A stretch of 6,951 nucleotides of DNA, taken from Roseibacillus sp. (GTDB taxonomy: Bacteria > Verrucomicrobiota > Verrucomicrobiae > Verrucomicrobiales > Akkermansiaceae). The first letter of the stretch is position 1, and the number at the start of each line of letters is the position of its first letter. The stretch covers positions 82,389 to 89,339 of the forward strand of contig PBNG01000047.1 of NCBI GenBank assembly GCA_002723015.1. Direction: 5' to 3'. The notes under the pieces were generated by a model. The model saw only the letters and a list, made by a program, of their open reading frames with translations, did no database searches and was not told where the DNA came from. A program made the position numbers and the translations under genes. This document shows positions 6,367-6,951 of this stretch, piece after piece.

Positions 6367-6435
6367 AAGCGAGAATTGACAACCGAACGTCGGTCGGCGT
6401 TCAGCGAAACGGCATCCAGCCGCAGGGTCTCGCTT
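6367..6435 (+). promoter_or_regulatory. Candidate structured RNA leader competing with the terminator
   Basis: AAGCGAGA (6367-6374) is perfectly complementary to TCTCGCTT (6428-6435). Between them two hairpins can form: GAACG (6385-6389) with CGTTC (6398-6402), and CGGC (6410-6413) with GCCG (6419-6422). Together they make a three-way-junction-like fold. The closing helix uses the loop of the downstream terminator, and the second hairpin uses part of the terminator's 5' strand, so the two folds appear mutually exclusive. This resembles an attenuator or riboswitch layout about 90 nt before the porin, but it matches no riboswitch class that I recognise. It could equally be the 3' part of a small RNA. 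Confidence 0.35.
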
Positions 6436-6464
6436 ATCTCTAGTGGGCCTGCGGTTTTTTGTTT
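6418..6464 (+). terminator. Intrinsic terminator upstream of the porin
   Basis: CCGCAGG (6420-6426) pairs with CCTGCGG (6448-6454). The stem can be extended outward by G6419 and A6418 pairing with the T-run. The loop is 21 nt, and TTTTTTGTTT follows at 6455-6464. It lies 290 nt after the rhamnosidase stop and 60 nt before the porin start. It may end the rhamnosidase transcript, a small RNA, or an attenuated porin leader. Confidence 0.8.
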
Positions 6465-6469
6465 CTAGG

Positions 6470-6484
6470 GAGTGCCTGGCACTC
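6470..6484. repeat. Perfect 15-bp palindrome GAGTGCC-T-GGCACTC
   Basis: Two 7-bp arms are exact inverted repeats around T6477. The site lies just after the terminator and 40 bp before the porin ATG, where a promoter would be expected; a poor -10-like TATAGA is at 6498-6503, and no good -35 box is visible. The element may be an operator for a dimeric regulator. A REP-like repeat is the alternative, since GTGCCTGGCAC cores occur in such elements. Confidence 0.55.
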
Positions 6485-6523
6485 GAATAATGCTAATTAT
6501 AGATAACCATACATACATACCAG

Positions 6524-6951
6524 ATGAAGAAACCCAAGCAGTTGGCCGCTTCAATTATTGCGGCCCTTACTACCTCCGCCCTCCCAGCCCTCGCGGGGGA
6601 CGGGTCTAATGGAGGAGATTGGTGCCGCCTTCTTACCGAAGATCTTGGATCTCCGATTTATTCCAATGATGACGCCATGCTGATTCAGGCCGTCAAGTTT
6701 TTCGGGCGAGCTCAGGTGCAGTTCGCATCGACTGACATCGATGGAGTCAACGGGGTAGATGACTCCGAGACCTTTGATGAGTTCCGCAGGTTCCGACTTG
6801 GAACGCAGGTCCAGCTTCTTAAACACTTCAAGCTTAAGGCGAATGCCAACTTCGTGAGCGACGGGAAGCCAAAGGGAGGGTCCCGTGATTTTGGATACCA
6901 GAGCCTCGATGTTGCGCTTGTCTCTTTTGATGCAGGGGCTCTTCTCGGCGG
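6524..6951 (+). CDS. Phosphate-selective porin O/P-type outer-membrane porin (5' part)
   Basis: The frame from ATG 6524 is open to the right edge: 142 codons plus two bases. It starts with a clear signal peptide (MKKPKQLAASIIAALTTSALPALA, cleavage before Gly25). The mature N-terminus carries GGDWC at 30-34. A first amphipathic strand, FFGRAQVQFAS, is at about 59-69. EFRRFRLGTQVQLL at 86-99 and KLKANANF at 103-110 follow. The F-R-R-x-R-x-G strand followed by a lysine-rich turn and a K/A/N strand is typical of the OprO/OprP family (Pfam Porin_O_P), which forms trimeric anion or phosphate channels in the outer membrane. Actual selectivity cannot be judged from this fragment. No Shine-Dalgarno sequence precedes the ATG; the leader holds CATACATACATAC at 6509-6521. 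Regulation may involve the palindrome at 6470-6484 and the terminator upstream. The family call rests on pattern memory rather than a search. Confidence 0.8.
   Translation, partial: MKKPKQLAASIIAALTTSALPALAGDGSNGGDWCRLLTEDLGSPIYSNDDAMLIQAVKFFGRAQVQFASTDIDGVNGVDDSETFDEFRRFRLGTQVQLLKHFKLKANANFVSDGKPKGGSRDFGYQSLDVALVSFDAGALLG

Larger units (their letters stand above)
6129..6523. other. 395-bp intergenic region before the porin
   Basis: No recognisable gene is present. The region contains repeated GTGA/GAATATGAC elements (6219-6295), a structured segment ending in an intrinsic terminator (6367-6464), a perfect 15-bp palindrome (6470-6484), and three CATA units (6509-6520) before the porin start. 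A 50-codon ATG frame at 6291-6443 stops inside the terminator loop; its product (MTSLLLSGWVSRSL...) resembles nothing that I know. The rhamnosidase gene has no clear terminator of its own, so its transcript may run to the one at 6418-6464. Confidence 0.6.

Noticed and set aside
6146..6382. 78-codon minus-strand frame between rhamnosidase and porin
   Set aside because: It needs a TTG start, has no ribosome binding site and no recognisable product, and the region is better explained by repeats and RNA structure on the + strand.
6367..6435. Hammerhead ribozyme or a known riboswitch
   Set aside because: The hammerhead CUGAUGA core is absent, and no signature of the common riboswitch classes that I know was seen; only a generic competing fold is supported.
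6509..6520. CATA tetranucleotide tract as a phase-variation switch
   Set aside because: Three units are too few to be slippage-prone, and the tract lies in the leader rather than in the reading frame or promoter spacer.
1..6951. CRISPR array, tRNA/rRNA genes, insertion sequence, prophage or defence island
   Set aside because: No regularly spaced direct repeats of CRISPR length, no cloverleaf or rRNA sequence, and no transposase, integrase, nuclease or toxin-antitoxin gene was found.

Overview
The window looks like a piece of a Verrucomicrobiota chromosome, probably of the Opitutia/Puniceicoccales type. This rests on the combination of a PEP-CTERM protein with an IPEPS...RRRR tail, an exported repeat protein resembling a Verrucomicrobia-centred family (recalled as TIGR02597), a secreted GH78-type protein and a porin of the phosphate-selective O/P type. 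It is an inference from gene content; there is no rRNA or marker gene to confirm it. Every supported gene is on the + strand. I see no tRNA, rRNA, CRISPR array, transposase or plasmid gene.

Layout. Positions 2-103 hold the last 33 codons of an unidentified gene whose stop overlaps the start of a complete PfkB-family sugar/nucleoside kinase (103-1038). A 336-bp gap follows, with a weak terminator-like hairpin and a good sigma70-type promoter preceded by an A-rich tract. Next comes a probable two-gene unit for exported proteins: a 331-aa protein with an internal ~111-residue repeat (1375-2370), a strong intercistronic hairpin (2386-2416), and a 208-aa PEP-CTERM protein (2456-3082). The unit is closed by a textbook intrinsic terminator with a GAAA tetraloop (3120-3156). 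A 948-aa secreted alpha-L-rhamnosidase-like protein (GH78 architecture) fills 3282-6128. After a 395-bp intergenic region rich in repeats and ending in a structured terminator and a perfect palindrome, a porin gene starts at 6524 and runs off the right edge.

How the genes fit together. Four of the five main products carry export signals, so this is mostly a cell-envelope and extracellular-carbohydrate locus: a surface or secreted repeat protein, an exosortase substrate, a polysaccharide-directed GH78 protein and an outer-membrane channel. The kinase seems to belong to the preceding transcription unit and is not obviously connected.

The observations most worth checking are these: the GH78-like protein appears to lack most of the acidic active-site residues of its family; the leader before the porin can fold either into a terminator or into a competing three-way-junction-like structure; the exported repeat protein has two copies with 22 consecutive identical residues but mostly different third codon bases; and the only textbook Shine-Dalgarno sequence in the window lies before a tiny leader frame that overlaps the rhamnosidase start. 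None of these is proof of a new system, and I did not find a clear novel multi-gene defence or mobile system here.
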